Shown one piece after another: positions 33,335-41,840 of a stretch of DNA of 64,000 nucleotides (positions are counted from its first letter, which is position 1; each line of letters begins with the position of its first letter). Origin of the DNA: Palsa-189 sp963803735 (lineage in GTDB: Bacteria; Acidobacteriota; Terriglobia; Acidiferrales; UBA7541); NCBI GenBank assembly GCA_963803735.1, contig CAWDNV010000010.1, positions 310,001 to 374,000 on the forward strand. Reading direction: 5' to 3'. The position numbers were made by a program, and so were the translations under genes. The notes beneath the pieces are model-generated. The model was given only the letters and a program-made list of their open reading frames with translations, did not search any database and was not told the DNA's origin.

Positions 33335-33757
33335 TTACGGAGTGTAAGCGGGAAATGCCAGACGGCAGAGGTCAACTTTGCTGAGCGCGAACGCTCCGAT
33401 CAGCCATCCATCGTCTACGGGGCGCACCCAGGCGAGCTGAAACAAAAGCTGCGATGTTCCGTCGGGCAGGGAAGTGCCGCCCGGCACTGCGCGCAGAACG
33501 AGGGCCGAATCCATTTGCGGCCGCGTGCGCAGTAACAGCGCACAGCCCGACCGGCTGATATTCACGGTGTGGGAGAGCTCGACGAAAAACCTGCCGGTCG
33601 AGGCCAGACCGCATACCGCAAAGGTAAGTGCGGCTGTGGACCGCGGCTCACGGCGAGTCGAGGCGAACGAGCTTGCGTCGGGCACCTGATTCATATGCCG
33701 CGGCGCTTCATTCGTAGCTTGCGGCGCCAGACCCATCAGCCGCGTCGGACGAATCAC
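33335..33757 (-). CDS. PilZ-domain protein
   Basis: A 140-residue protein. Both c-di-GMP motifs can be read: RREPR (RxxxR, about 35-39) and TVNISRSGCALLL (N-x-S-x-x-G, about 64-76), followed by hydrophobic strands (LLFQLAWVRPV, WLIGAFALS). The N-terminal 30 residues look disordered, and a later start is possible. It is the fourth PilZ gene of this window and one of two with canonical motifs. It is divergent from the LytTR response regulator across a 479-base intergenic gap. Confidence 0.78.
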   Translation of the reverse strand: MIRPTRLMGLAPQATNEAPRHMNQVPDASSFASTRREPRSTAALTFAVCGLASTGRFFVELSHTVNISRSGCALLLRTRPQMDSALVLRAVPGGTSLPDGTSQLLFQLAWVRPVDDGWLIGAFALSKVDLCRLAFPAYTP

Positions 33758-34236
33758 CTGCCCTCCTGGCCGGTCAGGTTTCCTGATCGGTAAATTAATT
33801 CAACGCAAAATGGGGGCCGAAGTTGCCCGAAAAATGTGCAACTACGATCTCTTTACGCAAGAGTGGGTTAGGAGCCGCCGGCACCGGCGCATCCCCGTAC
33901 CACGAACACCTTAGCTATGAATTTTCTATGCGGAACCCGCACTTTTTGGCTGTTCGACCTATCCAACGTAACAGAATGTGTACGGGTGTGTTTTATCAGA
34001 CGCTAAAATGGCAATTTCTTGCCTTGCCGGCGGAAAACGACGGTTCGTGCGGCGCACGGGGGAAAGCGATGCGGCCGGGCCGCCCTTCTTCTGACGCCGC
34101 TTCGACACCCGCTCACGCGGAAGACGGGAGTTGGCCAGCTTGCGCCTGCACCGTATACTCGTACCGCGCCGGATTCCCGGTCAGTAAACTCTGAGGGCGG
34201 AATGCCGTTGAACACGAGTGGTCAGATGAATTCGCA
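33758..34236. other. Divergent intergenic region, no gene seen
   Basis: One frame on the plus strand is open for about 120 codons but lacks a ribosome site and domain character. The region should hold promoters for PilZ and the LytTR regulator. No repeat or RNA was identified. Confidence 0.4.
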
Positions 34237-35013
34237 ATGAACATCCCCATAAATACTCTGATCGTGGATGACGAAAAACCGGCGCGCGACGAGCTCGCCT
34301 TTTTGCTGAAGAGTTTTCCGGAAGTCAGCCTGGTCGGTCAGGGAAAGAACGGCCTTGAAGCTGTCTCGCTGATCAAGGAGCACAATCCCGACCTCGTTTT
34401 TCTCGATGTGCAGATGCCGGGCTTGGATGGCTTCGGCGTGATCCAGCGATTGATGGACCGCAAGGTGCGCCTGCCCCACATCGTTTTTGCCACTGCTTAC
34501 GAATCCTATGCGGTGCAGGCGTTCGAAGTGAACGCGGTCGACTACATTTTGAAGCCCTTTGATAAGCAGCGGCTGGCGCGCGCGGTGCAGCGGGCGCGCC
34601 GCATCCTGGGCGCGGAGCATTCGCCAGCGGAGCGTCTTGAGACGCTCGTGAACCAGCTTGGCAATCGCAGCGATCAGCCCGTGAAGCTGCTGGTGAAATC
34701 TCAGGGCAGGCTTCTGCTGGTGGACGCGGAAGACATGGTCTGCGCCTCAATTGAAGACGGCACGATTACCATTTGCACGCGCGATCTCGAGGGCACTTCG
34801 AATTACCGCACGATCGAAGACCTGGCCGAAGCGCTGGACTCCGAGCGCTTCTGGCGCGCGCATCGCTCGCATCTGGTGAATATCGATCACATTAAGGAAG
34901 TGCTCCCCTGGTTCAAGTCGAGTTACATGCTCAAAATGGCGGATAAGCGCCAGTCGGAAGTTCCCGTAAGCCGCGCCCAGACCAAGCGCCTCCGCGAACT
35001 CCTGAAGATGTAA
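34237..35013 (+). CDS. LytTR-family DNA-binding response regulator
   Basis: A 258-residue regulator. A receiver domain (about 1-120) has acidic residues in LIVDDEKPA, phospho-acceptor Asp in LVFLDVQMPGLDG (about 54) and Lys in ILKPFDK (about 105). A linker leads to a C-terminal LytTR domain (about 150-255), with KLLVKSQGRLLLVDAEDM and the RTIEDLAEALDSERFWRAHRS signature. LytTR domains bind direct repeats in promoters and usually work with a membrane LytS-type kinase. No such kinase gene is beside it. The DNA downstream is full of family A repeats. Confidence 0.95.
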   Translation: MNIPINTLIVDDEKPARDELAFLLKSFPEVSLVGQGKNGLEAVSLIKEHNPDLVFLDVQMPGLDGFGVIQRLMDRKVRLPHIVFATAYESYAVQAFEVNAVDYILKPFDKQRLARAVQRARRILGAEHSPAERLETLVNQLGNRSDQPVKLLVKSQGRLLLVDAEDMVCASIEDGTITICTRDLEGTSNYRTIEDLAEALDSERFWRAHRSHLVNIDHIKEVLPWFKSSYMLKMADKRQSEVPVSRAQTKRLRELLKM

Positions 35014-35375
35014 GCCAACAATTTGTCATTCTGAGCGTAGCGTCCCGAGGTCCTTCTCGGGAAATCGGTGTGTTTCCGATTTCCCGTCGGGACGCGAAGT
35101 CGAAGCGCGTATTTTGCCGCCGATGCCTTTCGGCGAATCTCTCCTATGCCTTTCCGCCTTAGCCAAGCCAAGAAAGCTTTTCCTCTATCCTTCGTACACG
35201 CGCTCATTAGCCCCGCATTGTCATTCTGAACGGAGTGGGCCGCCGCTCTGCCTCGGACCGCGTTTTGGTCCGCGGCCCACGCAGTGAAGAATCCTTCCGA
35301 GATTTTTCCGGCAACTTCTTCCTCTGTGTCCTCTGTCCCTCCGTGCACTCTGTGTTAACGTCTTTCTTTGGGCTT
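35014..35375. repeat. Two family A repeat copies
   Basis: The first copy (about 35024-35148) starts TTGTCATTCTGAGCGTAGCG, holds a long GC hairpin (TCCCGA.../TCGGGA...), then GAAGTCGAAGCGCGTATTTTG and GCCTTTCGGCGAATCTCTCC. The second (35218-35300) starts TTGTCATTCTGAACGGAGTGG with GGGCCGC/GCGGCCC arms and ends GAAGAATCC. They separate the LytTR regulator from the acyl-CoA dehydrogenase. Confidence 0.75.
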
Positions 35376-36578
35376 ATGGACTTCTCCCTCACCGACGACC
35401 AGCGCATGATCCGAGACAATGTCCGCCGCTTCATGGACACCGAAGTCCGTCCGAACGTCCGCCGCTACGATCGCGACGAAAAATTCCCCGGCGCGGAAAT
35501 CCGCCGCCTCGGCGAACTCGGCTGCTGCGGCATGTTGATTCCCGAGGAATGGGGCGGCGCCGCGCTGGATACGATTTCCTACGTGCTGATGCTCGAAGAA
35601 GTCGCCCGCGTGGACGCCTCCATGGCCGTGGCGCTGAGCGTCACCAATTCCGTCGTGGCCTGGCCGCTCTGGCGGCACGGCAACGACGCGCAGCGCCAGA
35701 AATATCTGCAGCGCCTCGCGCGCGGCGAAATTCTGGGCGCGTTTTGTCTCACCGAGCCGCAAGCCGGATCCGATGCCGCCGCCATCGAGACTCGCGCAGT
35801 GCGCAGCGGCAAAACCTATCGCCTGAATGGCACGAAGAGCTGGGTCACCAACGGCGGCGAAAGCGGCGTCTATCTCGTCTTTGCAAAAACCGATCCCGCT
35901 GCGGGTACTCGCGGCATAACTGCTTTTCTTATCGAGCCCGCGTTCTCCGGCTTTCGCGTGAGCCGCTACGAAGATAAAATGGGCTTGCGCTCTTCGCATT
36001 CGGCGGAAATTGTCTTTTCCGATTGCGAAGTGCCGGAGGAAAATCGGCTGGGCGAAGAAGGGCAGGGGCTCAAGATCGCGCTCGAAGCGCTCGATGGCGG
36101 TCGAGTGGGCATCGCCGCCCAAGCCGTCGGCCTCGCGCAGGGCGCTCTCGAAGCCGCCGCTAGTTATGCCAAACAGCGGCGCGCCTTCGGCAAAACCATC
36201 GGAGAATTCCAGGCCGTCCAGTTCATGCTCGCGGACATGCAAACCGAAATCGAAGCCGCACGCCTGCTCGTCTGGCAGGCCGCCGATATGCGAGACGCGG
36301 GATCAGGCCGCGCGGGAGCTTTTGCTTCGCGCGCGAAGCTTTTCGCTTCGGAGATGGCCAATCGCGTCGCCTACAAGGCAGTGCAGATCCATGGCAGCAT
36401 GGGCTATTCGCGCGAAAGCGACGTCGAGCGCATGTACCGCGACGCCCGCGTGCTCTCGATCTACGAAGGCACCAGCGAAATTCAGCGCCTGATCATCGCT
36501 CGCGACCTGCTCGGGCGCACCGATAAGGTGCGCAGCGATAAGATCGCCGCCCGTTCCGTTACCGAGGCGAAATCATGA
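35376..36578 (+). CDS. Acyl-CoA dehydrogenase
   Basis: A 400-residue FAD enzyme of fatty-acid beta-oxidation. The start at 35376 (MDFSLTDDQRMIRDNVRRFM) matches the family N-terminus; the frame upstream runs through repeat DNA. Motifs: AFCLTEPQAGSDA (FAD/substrate, about 125-137), KSWVTNGG, and GRVGIAAQAVGLAQGALEAA with KQRRAFGKTI. The catalytic Glu lies in the C-terminal YEGTSEIQ motif. Similar to short/medium-chain members. Not in an operon with other beta-oxidation genes; next downstream is trpS after a short repeat. Confidence 0.96.
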   Translation: MDFSLTDDQRMIRDNVRRFMDTEVRPNVRRYDRDEKFPGAEIRRLGELGCCGMLIPEEWGGAALDTISYVLMLEEVARVDASMAVALSVTNSVVAWPLWRHGNDAQRQKYLQRLARGEILGAFCLTEPQAGSDAAAIETRAVRSGKTYRLNGTKSWVTNGGESGVYLVFAKTDPAAGTRGITAFLIEPAFSGFRVSRYEDKMGLRSSHSAEIVFSDCEVPEENRLGEEGQGLKIALEALDGGRVGIAAQAVGLAQGALEAAASYAKQRRAFGKTIGEFQAVQFMLADMQTEIEAARLLVWQAADMRDAGSGRAGAFASRAKLFASEMANRVAYKAVQIHGSMGYSRESDVERMYRDARVLSIYEGTSEIQRLIIARDLLGRTDKVRSDKIAARSVTEAKS

Positions 36579-36582
36579 AACC

Positions 36583-36656
36583 CTGTCATTCCGAGCCCAC
36601 CTTCGGCGCCGCAGTTGGCGCCGACGTTTCTCTCTTTGGCGGGCGAGGAATCCCTC
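36583..36656. repeat. Family A repeat
   Basis: Unit beginning TGTCATTCCGAGCCCACCTTC with a GGCGCCGCAGTTGGCGCC hairpin and ending GCGAGGAATCCCTCC; located between acyl-CoA dehydrogenase and trpS. Confidence 0.65.
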
Positions 36657-36686
36657 CTCGCTTTTGGCTGCGAGGAGCGTATTAGA

Positions 36687-38006
36687 ATGCCTCTCGCAGA
36701 CAATGCTCCCGACAAACGCAAACGCGTCCTGAGCGGCATGCGTCCCACCGGCCGGCTGCACATCGGCCATTATTTCGGCGCACTCCAGAATTGGATTCGC
36801 CTGCAAGACGACCCGCAGTACGAATGCTTTTACTTCATCGCCGATTGGCACGCCCTCACCACCGATTACGCCGACACGTCCTTCGTCGCACAGAACACCA
36901 TCGAGATCGGCATCGATTGGCTGGCCGCCGGCCTCGATCCCGATAAATCCACGCTCTTCGTGCAGTCGCAGGTTCCCGAACACGCCGAATTGAATCTGCT
37001 CCTGTCCATGATTACGCCGCTCGGCTGGCTCGAGCGCGTGCCCACCTATAAGGAAGCGCTCGACAACATCAAAGACAAGGACCTGCACACTCTGGGGTTC
37101 CTTGGGTACCCGGTTTTGCAGACGGCCGATATCGTCATGTACGGCGAACCGGACACCGAACTCGTCGTTCCCGTTGGCGAAGACCAGAAATCTCACGTCG
37201 AGCTCGGCCGCGAAATCGTCCGAGCCTTCAACTCCTATTACGGCCTCACTATCGACCGTGGAATTTTCCAGATTGAGAATTGGAAAGTCTTAAGGAAGGT
37301 TCGTGAACTCTCTAACGCCTTAGAAGCAATCCAATACCCCGATCCAACCGTGCCGCATGAGCTTTCTCACATTGAAGACTCAGTACGGGGCGCCATAAGG
37401 CGCTTGGTGGCCGAGATTGGATTGCAAAATTTCCTCGATAAGGCAGGGCCTGTCGCCAAGTACTTAACATCGAGACATGTTCTCACTGAGCCCGAAGCCA
37501 TGCTCACGCACACGCCGCGGATTCCTGGCCTCGACGGCCGCAAAATGTCCAAGAGCTATGGCAACGCCATCATGCTCAGCGAATCCGACGACGACATTCG
37601 CAAAAAAACCAAGGTGATGGTCACCGACCCGGCCCGCAAGCGCCGCCAGGACCCCGGCAATCCCGACGTTTGTCCCGTTTTCGATTGGCACAAATTGTTT
37701 TCGCCGAAGGAAGTCCAGGATTGGTCCGCGCACGGGTGCCGTACAGCGGGAATCGGCTGCATCGAGTGCAAGGCAGCCATGGCCGATCATCTGATCAAAT
37801 GGATCGAGCCGATCCGCCAGCGCCGCAAGGATTTCGAGAGCGATCCGCAGCAAGTCCTCGAATATCTGGATACAGGCTCAAAGCGCGCGCGTTTAGTGGC
37901 GCAGCAAACCATGGACCGCGTCCGCGAAGCCGTGTTTCATTGGAACGAAAAGCGCGCCGAAATCGGCGGGCCCGGCGAGGCGAAGAATGCCCCAGCTGGC
38001 CGCTAA
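36687..38006 (+). CDS. trpS: Tryptophan--tRNA ligase with internal insert
   Basis: A 439-residue class I aminoacyl-tRNA synthetase; the start at 36687 (MPLADNAPDK) is followed by the family N-terminus KRVLSGMRPTGRLHIGHYFG. The HIGH-like motif is LHIGHYFG (about 23-30), the tryptophan pocket region is PVGEDQKSHVELGRE and the KMSKS motif is GRKMSKSYGNAI. A second-half CPVFDWHKLF and CRTAGIGCIECK segment belongs to the longer bacterial TrpRS subtype. Between YYGL and VLTEPEAML there is an extra segment of about 77 codons (37248-37478) that is absent from the TrpRS sequences I know and has visibly lower G+C. It is in line with scpA-scpB downstream. Confidence 0.95.
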   Translation: MPLADNAPDKRKRVLSGMRPTGRLHIGHYFGALQNWIRLQDDPQYECFYFIADWHALTTDYADTSFVAQNTIEIGIDWLAAGLDPDKSTLFVQSQVPEHAELNLLLSMITPLGWLERVPTYKEALDNIKDKDLHTLGFLGYPVLQTADIVMYGEPDTELVVPVGEDQKSHVELGREIVRAFNSYYGLTIDRGIFQIENWKVLRKVRELSNALEAIQYPDPTVPHELSHIEDSVRGAIRRLVAEIGLQNFLDKAGPVAKYLTSRHVLTEPEAMLTHTPRIPGLDGRKMSKSYGNAIMLSESDDDIRKKTKVMVTDPARKRRQDPGNPDVCPVFDWHKLFSPKEVQDWSAHGCRTAGIGCIECKAAMADHLIKWIEPIRQRRKDFESDPQQVLEYLDTGSKRARLVAQQTMDRVREAVFHWNEKRAEIGGPGEAKNAPAGR

Positions 38007-38770
38007 CTTCTGTTGGAGAAATGTACGGAGTCTCATTCTGAGCGGAGTGGCCGCCGCTTTTGGATTGGCGCGCCTTGCGCGCCGGCGGCCACGAAGTCGA
38101 AGAATCTCTCCGACCGCGTTTAGAAGTTGCCCCTTCGCGTCCAAGGATTGAACTAGCACCCCCGTGGGGCGGGTATGCTGATTCCGGGACGGTTCTTTGT
38201 AGCCCACCCTTTTTGCCTTTCAGAAAAGGGTGGGGCCCTTGCAAAGCTCCGGCTCCCATATGCACTCCGCGGGAGCAGGGGTTTAGTATTGCGCCCAGAC
38301 CGGGCCGAGCTTTAGTAAGGGGGTCGGAGCTTTAGCTCCGACATTCGACCACGGCAAAAAGGGGCTTTAACCCTTAAGAACCGGTTGACCTCGCTGCTAA
38401 AATAGAAAGAAAACGAAGCGAAACGGGACGCGACGAGTGAGACTATGTGCATCGAGTCGGTTGGAACTAAGCGATGTATGGGCAGGCCAAGCTGAAATGG
38501 GTCCTAACTCTATTAGTTTGATATCGTTGCACAAAGTCATCAGCTAAACGGCTTGTTTTGATATTCTTGCGAAAAAAATAGGGGGGCACCCCCCGGCTCA
38601 AGCAATACTTGAAGTATTTTCGCCGCCCAGCGCCAAGGGATATTTTTTGCCGGCACGTAACACGAATGCTGTCAGTCCGAGAAGTCTCCGCGCAGTATGC
38701 GGGGCGACGAGGAATCTGCTTTTGCTTTTCGTCCTGGGGGATTGGCGACGTAGCCTAGCTTGGGGGTGAT
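38007..38770. repeat. Long intergenic region with family A and family B repeats
   Basis: A family A copy (38031-38111) has GAGTGGCCGCCG/CGGCGGCCAC arms and ends GAAGAATCTCTCC. Around 38190-38225 is a hairpin CCCACCCTTTTTGCC...AAAAGGGTGGG. A family B copy lies at 38317-38373 (GGGTCGGAGCTTTAGCTCCG). The remaining 400 bases up to scpA are AT-richer, with no credible gene. Confidence 0.6.
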
Positions 38771-39565
38771 GTGGCTTCTCCATACAAAATTCATCTCGAT
38801 ACTTACGACGGGCCGCTCGATCTGCTGCTGGATCTCATCCGCAAGCAGGAGATGGACATCCACAACATCCCCATCGCCCAGATCACCGGCCAATATCTCG
38901 AATACCTGCACAAGCTCGAGAAGCTCGATATCGACGTCTCGGCGGATTTCATTTACATGGCCGCGACGCTGATCCTGATCAAGTCCAAGATGCTTTTGCC
39001 TCCAGACCCGCTTGCGGGCCCGGACGAGCAAATCGATCCCCGCGCCGAACTGGTCCATCGCCTCGTGGAACACGAGCAATTCAAGAGCGCAGCGCAGTTG
39101 CTTTATCAGAAGCAGCAGCTCGAGGCGCACGTCTGGACGAAGCCGGATCGTTCGCTCTACGAAGGCGAAGACACTCAGGGCGAACTAGTCGTCTCCCTGG
39201 TCGATCTCGTGCGCGTTTTCCAGCAGGTGCTCGACCGCCGCAAGCAAGTCACCAAGATCGAGCTGCGCCACGATACGTTTACCGTGGAGCACATGATGCA
39301 GGTTCTGCGCGGGCAATTGCTCACATCGGAAGAAGGCATCGAGCTGGTGGGCTTTTTTGAGTCCTGCCCGTCGCGTTCGGCCATGATCTGCGCGCTCTTG
39401 GCCGTGCTAGAACTCGTGCGCCTGCAGGCCATCGTGCTGGCGCAGACAGAGATTTTTGGCCCGATCTTCATACGAAAGCATAAGATGTTTGATGTGGTGT
39501 TTGCCGGCGGCGAAGCCGCGGCTTCGGCAGACGCCGAGGCCAATATCGATGAGCAATACTCATGA
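38771..39565 (+). CDS. scpA: Segregation and condensation protein A
   Basis: A 264-residue kleisin subunit of the SMC-ScpAB condensin complex. The ScpA signature is clear: YKIHLDTYDGPLDLLLDLIRK (about 4-24), MDIHNIPIAQITGQYLEYL and DVSADFIYMAATLILIKSKMLLP, followed by the C-terminal winged helix (FFESCPSRSAMICALLAVLELVRL). Start is GTG at 38771, with a GGGGG site four bases upstream. Its stop overlaps the scpB start by four bases (ATGA), so the two are translationally coupled. Confidence 0.96.
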   Translation: MASPYKIHLDTYDGPLDLLLDLIRKQEMDIHNIPIAQITGQYLEYLHKLEKLDIDVSADFIYMAATLILIKSKMLLPPDPLAGPDEQIDPRAELVHRLVEHEQFKSAAQLLYQKQQLEAHVWTKPDRSLYEGEDTQGELVVSLVDLVRVFQQVLDRRKQVTKIELRHDTFTVEHMMQVLRGQLLTSEEGIELVGFFESCPSRSAMICALLAVLELVRLQAIVLAQTEIFGPIFIRKHKMFDVVFAGGEAAASADAEANIDEQYS

Positions 39566-40464
39566 CGATGACCCCGATCGAACTTAAGAGCGCGCTCGAA
39601 GCCATCATTTACGTGGCTGACGAGCCCGCCACGGTAGATCAGCTCGCGAGCGTGTTGGGCGAAGAAAAACACGTGGTGCGCGCGGCGCTCGATGAGCTAG
39701 TGGCAAGCTTTGCAAATGATGAGCGCGGCGTGGAGATTCGCGCCGTCGCGGGCGGCTATCGCGTTTACACCAAGCCGCAGCATCACGATCTGGTCCGCAG
39801 ATTCATCAAGAGCCTGCGGCCGCCGCTCCGGCTCACCATGCCGGCGCTCGAAACGCTGGCGGTGATCGCCTATAAGCAGCCCGTGACGCAGCCGGAAATT
39901 CAGGAGATTCGCGGCGTGAATTGCGCCGGCGTGATCGAGACTTTGCTGGAAAAACGCCTGATCACCACGGCGGGCCGCAAGCAGGTGATCGGCCGGCCGA
40001 TTCTCTATCGCACATCGAAAGATTTTCTGATGCGCTTCGGACTTGGCGATGTCGACGAATTGCCGAGCCTCAAGGAGTTCGAGGCGCTCGCGCGCGAAGC
40101 GCTCGGTACCGATGATGGCATCGCCGTCGAGGCGGAAGCGCCCGAGGGCGAGCCGCTGGCGGATGTGACGGCGCCCGAAGCGACCACCGGCGCGGGGGCC
40201 GGCGTTTCCGCCGAAACGCCTGCAAGCGAGGCGGCACAGGAACAGCAGGAATCTGCGATGGACTCTGCGCCCGACTCAGCGGGAGAGATTGTCGGCAAAG
40301 CGATGGGAACCGTGCTCGGGTCGGACGAAAACGCGCCGCGCTCCGCCGAGTCGCGCGGTTCCTCATCGGAAATCGGCGCAAACGCAGATTTCGAGGTTCT
40401 CGGGGAAAATCAGGGCGAGTCCGCCGACCGCGCGGCAAAAAAGGCCGCCCCCGGCTCGCAGTAA
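39562..40464 (+). CDS. scpB: Segregation and condensation protein B with long acidic tail
   Basis: A 300-residue partner of ScpA in the SMC complex. The two winged-helix domains are in the first 190 residues: ELKSALEAIIYVADEPATVDQL, then the LAVIAYKQPVTQPEIQEIRGVN motif and LITTAGRKQVIGRPILYRTS. The remaining 110 residues are Ala/Glu/Ser rich and acidic, probably disordered, longer than in most ScpB proteins. The ATG overlaps the scpA stop. A repeat (40499-40590) separates it from the pseudouridine synthase gene. Confidence 0.95.
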   Translation: MTMTPIELKSALEAIIYVADEPATVDQLASVLGEEKHVVRAALDELVASFANDERGVEIRAVAGGYRVYTKPQHHDLVRRFIKSLRPPLRLTMPALETLAVIAYKQPVTQPEIQEIRGVNCAGVIETLLEKRLITTAGRKQVIGRPILYRTSKDFLMRFGLGDVDELPSLKEFEALAREALGTDDGIAVEAEAPEGEPLADVTAPEATTGAGAGVSAETPASEAAQEQQESAMDSAPDSAGEIVGKAMGTVLGSDENAPRSAESRGSSSEIGANADFEVLGENQGESADRAAKKAAPGSQ

Positions 40465-40498
40465 TGTTCGGACTCTAAAGTGCCAGTGTTGGCGCACG

Positions 40499-40590
40499 TT
40501 GTCATTCTGTGCTGACGGGGCGCACGCCGGTGTTGGGCGCGCTGCGGACTGTAGCGTCGCTGGCGGCCACGCAGTCGAAGAATCTCTCTT
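40499..40590. repeat. Family A repeat
   Basis: Begins TTGTCATTCTGTGCTGACGG and ends GGCCACGCAGTCGAAGAATCTCTC; lies between scpB and the pseudouridine synthase gene, directly in front of the latter's start (40607). Confidence 0.65.
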
Positions 40591-40606
40591 ATGCTTTCTT
40601 GAAAAA

Positions 40607-41410
40607 ATGCTCGAACGACTGCAAAAAATTATCGCCCGCGCCGGAATCGCTTCGCGCCGCCACGCCGAAGAACTAATCCGCAGCGGCCAGGTGCGCGTCA
40701 ATGGCGAGGTCATCACCGAACTCGGCGCAAAAGCCGATCCCGAGCATGACCGCGTGGAAGCCGCGGGCCGCGTCGCGGAACGTCCGAGCGAGCCAAGTTA
40801 CATTGTCCTGAACAAGCCGATTCATGTTGTCTCCACCATGTCTGATCCCGAGGGCCGCGCAACTTTGCGTCATGTGCTACGTGGTCTCGCCGGCGGAATT
40901 TTTCCCGTGGGCCGCCTCGATTACGCCGCATCGGGGTTGATGCTGCTCACGAGCGATGGCGAGCTTGCCGACCGCATTTTCAAAAATTCCGCGCGTCTGC
41001 CTCAGGTTTATTGGCTCAAAGTTGCGGGAAGATTAACCGACGACGAAATGCAGCAGGTTCGCCGCCAGGCGCATGCGCGCATGCGCCGGCTGCACGCGCC
41101 GGGCGCCGCGGGCTCCCAACCGGATAATCCCTGGTACGAAGTGGAACTGAACGATGTGCGCCGGGATTTGCTGCGGCGGGCCCTCTTCTCGCTCGGGCAT
41201 CCGGTGGAGAAAATGAAGCGCGTGAAGCTGGGGCCCCTGGAGTTGGACGATTTGGCGGACGGCCACTATCGGCGTCTTGAACCGCGAGAAGTTGCGCAAC
41301 TGCGCAGATTCGTAGAGCAGCCGAAAAGTTCCACGCCTGCAACGCCCAAAAAGCGAGCGATTCACCGCGGACGCGGTCACAACAAAAAGCAGAGGCCTGC
41401 TGCCAAATGA
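40607..41410 (+). CDS. rluB: Ribosomal large-subunit pseudouridine synthase (RluB/RsuA family)
   Basis: A 267-residue enzyme that isomerises uridine in 23S rRNA. The start at 40607 (MLERLQKIIARAGIASRRHAEEL) begins the S4 RNA-binding domain (about 1-48), matching RluB/RsuA; the upstream frame runs through repeat DNA. The catalytic domain contains VLNKPIHVVST, the nucleophile Asp in FPVGRLDYAASGLMLLT (about 108-124) and the C-terminal GHPVEKMKRVKLGPLELDDL. A Lys/Arg-rich tail ends the protein. Its TGA overlaps the ATG of the CoA-binding protein. Confidence 0.93.
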   Translation: MLERLQKIIARAGIASRRHAEELIRSGQVRVNGEVITELGAKADPEHDRVEAAGRVAERPSEPSYIVLNKPIHVVSTMSDPEGRATLRHVLRGLAGGIFPVGRLDYAASGLMLLTSDGELADRIFKNSARLPQVYWLKVAGRLTDDEMQQVRRQAHARMRRLHAPGAAGSQPDNPWYEVELNDVRRDLLRRALFSLGHPVEKMKRVKLGPLELDDLADGHYRRLEPREVAQLRRFVEQPKSSTPATPKKRAIHRGRGHNKKQRPAAK

Positions 41411-41835
41411 CCGCTTCGGGCCCGGTACTTCATCCTTCCGATCAGCAGCTCAAAGAGCTTCTACAAAAGGCGCACACGATTGCGGTTGTGGGCCTTTCAT
41501 CCAGTCGGTTCCGCGCAAGTTACGGCGTCTCGCAATACATGCAGTCTGCCGGTTATCGCATCGTTCCAGTGAATCCAAACGAGCAGGAAGTCCTGGGCGA
41601 AAAATCCTATGCCCGCCTGGAAGACGTTCCCGAAAAGATTGACGTCGTGGACGTTTTCCGGCGATCGGAATTTGTCCCCGAAATTGTGGACGCCGCGATC
41701 CGCGTCGGCGCTCGCGCGATTTGGATGCAGGAAGGCGTTGTGAACGAAGCCGCCGCGCAACGCGCCCGCGATGCCGGCTTGTTCGTTGTCATGGACGCCT
41801 GCATCTTGAGGGAACACCGCCGCCTGATCCGCTAG
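41407..41835 (+). CDS. CoA-binding domain protein (YccU type)
   Basis: A 142-residue Rossmann-fold protein. The family pattern is complete: HTIAVVGLSSSRFRASYGVSQYMQ, GYRIVPVNPNEQEVLGEKSYARLEDVP, DVVDVFRRSEFVPEIVDAAI and GARAIWMQEGVVNEAAAQRARDAG, ending at the MDACILREH motif. It binds CoA or another nucleotide; its metabolic role is unknown. The start overlaps the pseudouridine synthase stop by four bases, so the two are co-translated. Confidence 0.94.
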   Translation: MTASGPVLHPSDQQLKELLQKAHTIAVVGLSSSRFRASYGVSQYMQSAGYRIVPVNPNEQEVLGEKSYARLEDVPEKIDVVDVFRRSEFVPEIVDAAIRVGARAIWMQEGVVNEAAAQRARDAGLFVVMDACILREHRRLIR

Positions 41836-41840
41836 CCCAA

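Noticed and set aside
33823..34194. Open frame of about 123 codons in the PilZ/LytTR gap
   Set aside because: No Shine-Dalgarno site and a low-complexity, shadow-like sequence; it is more likely a chance frame.
37248..37478. Intein or group I/II intron as an explanation for the trpS insert
   Set aside because: No intein splice residues (Cys/Ser start, HN-Cys/Ser end) or intron structure seen; the segment is in frame and much shorter than an intein.
40289..40606. Longer N-terminus for the pseudouridine synthase
   Set aside because: The extra codons run through scpB and a repeat; the family N-terminus (S4 domain) starts at 40607.
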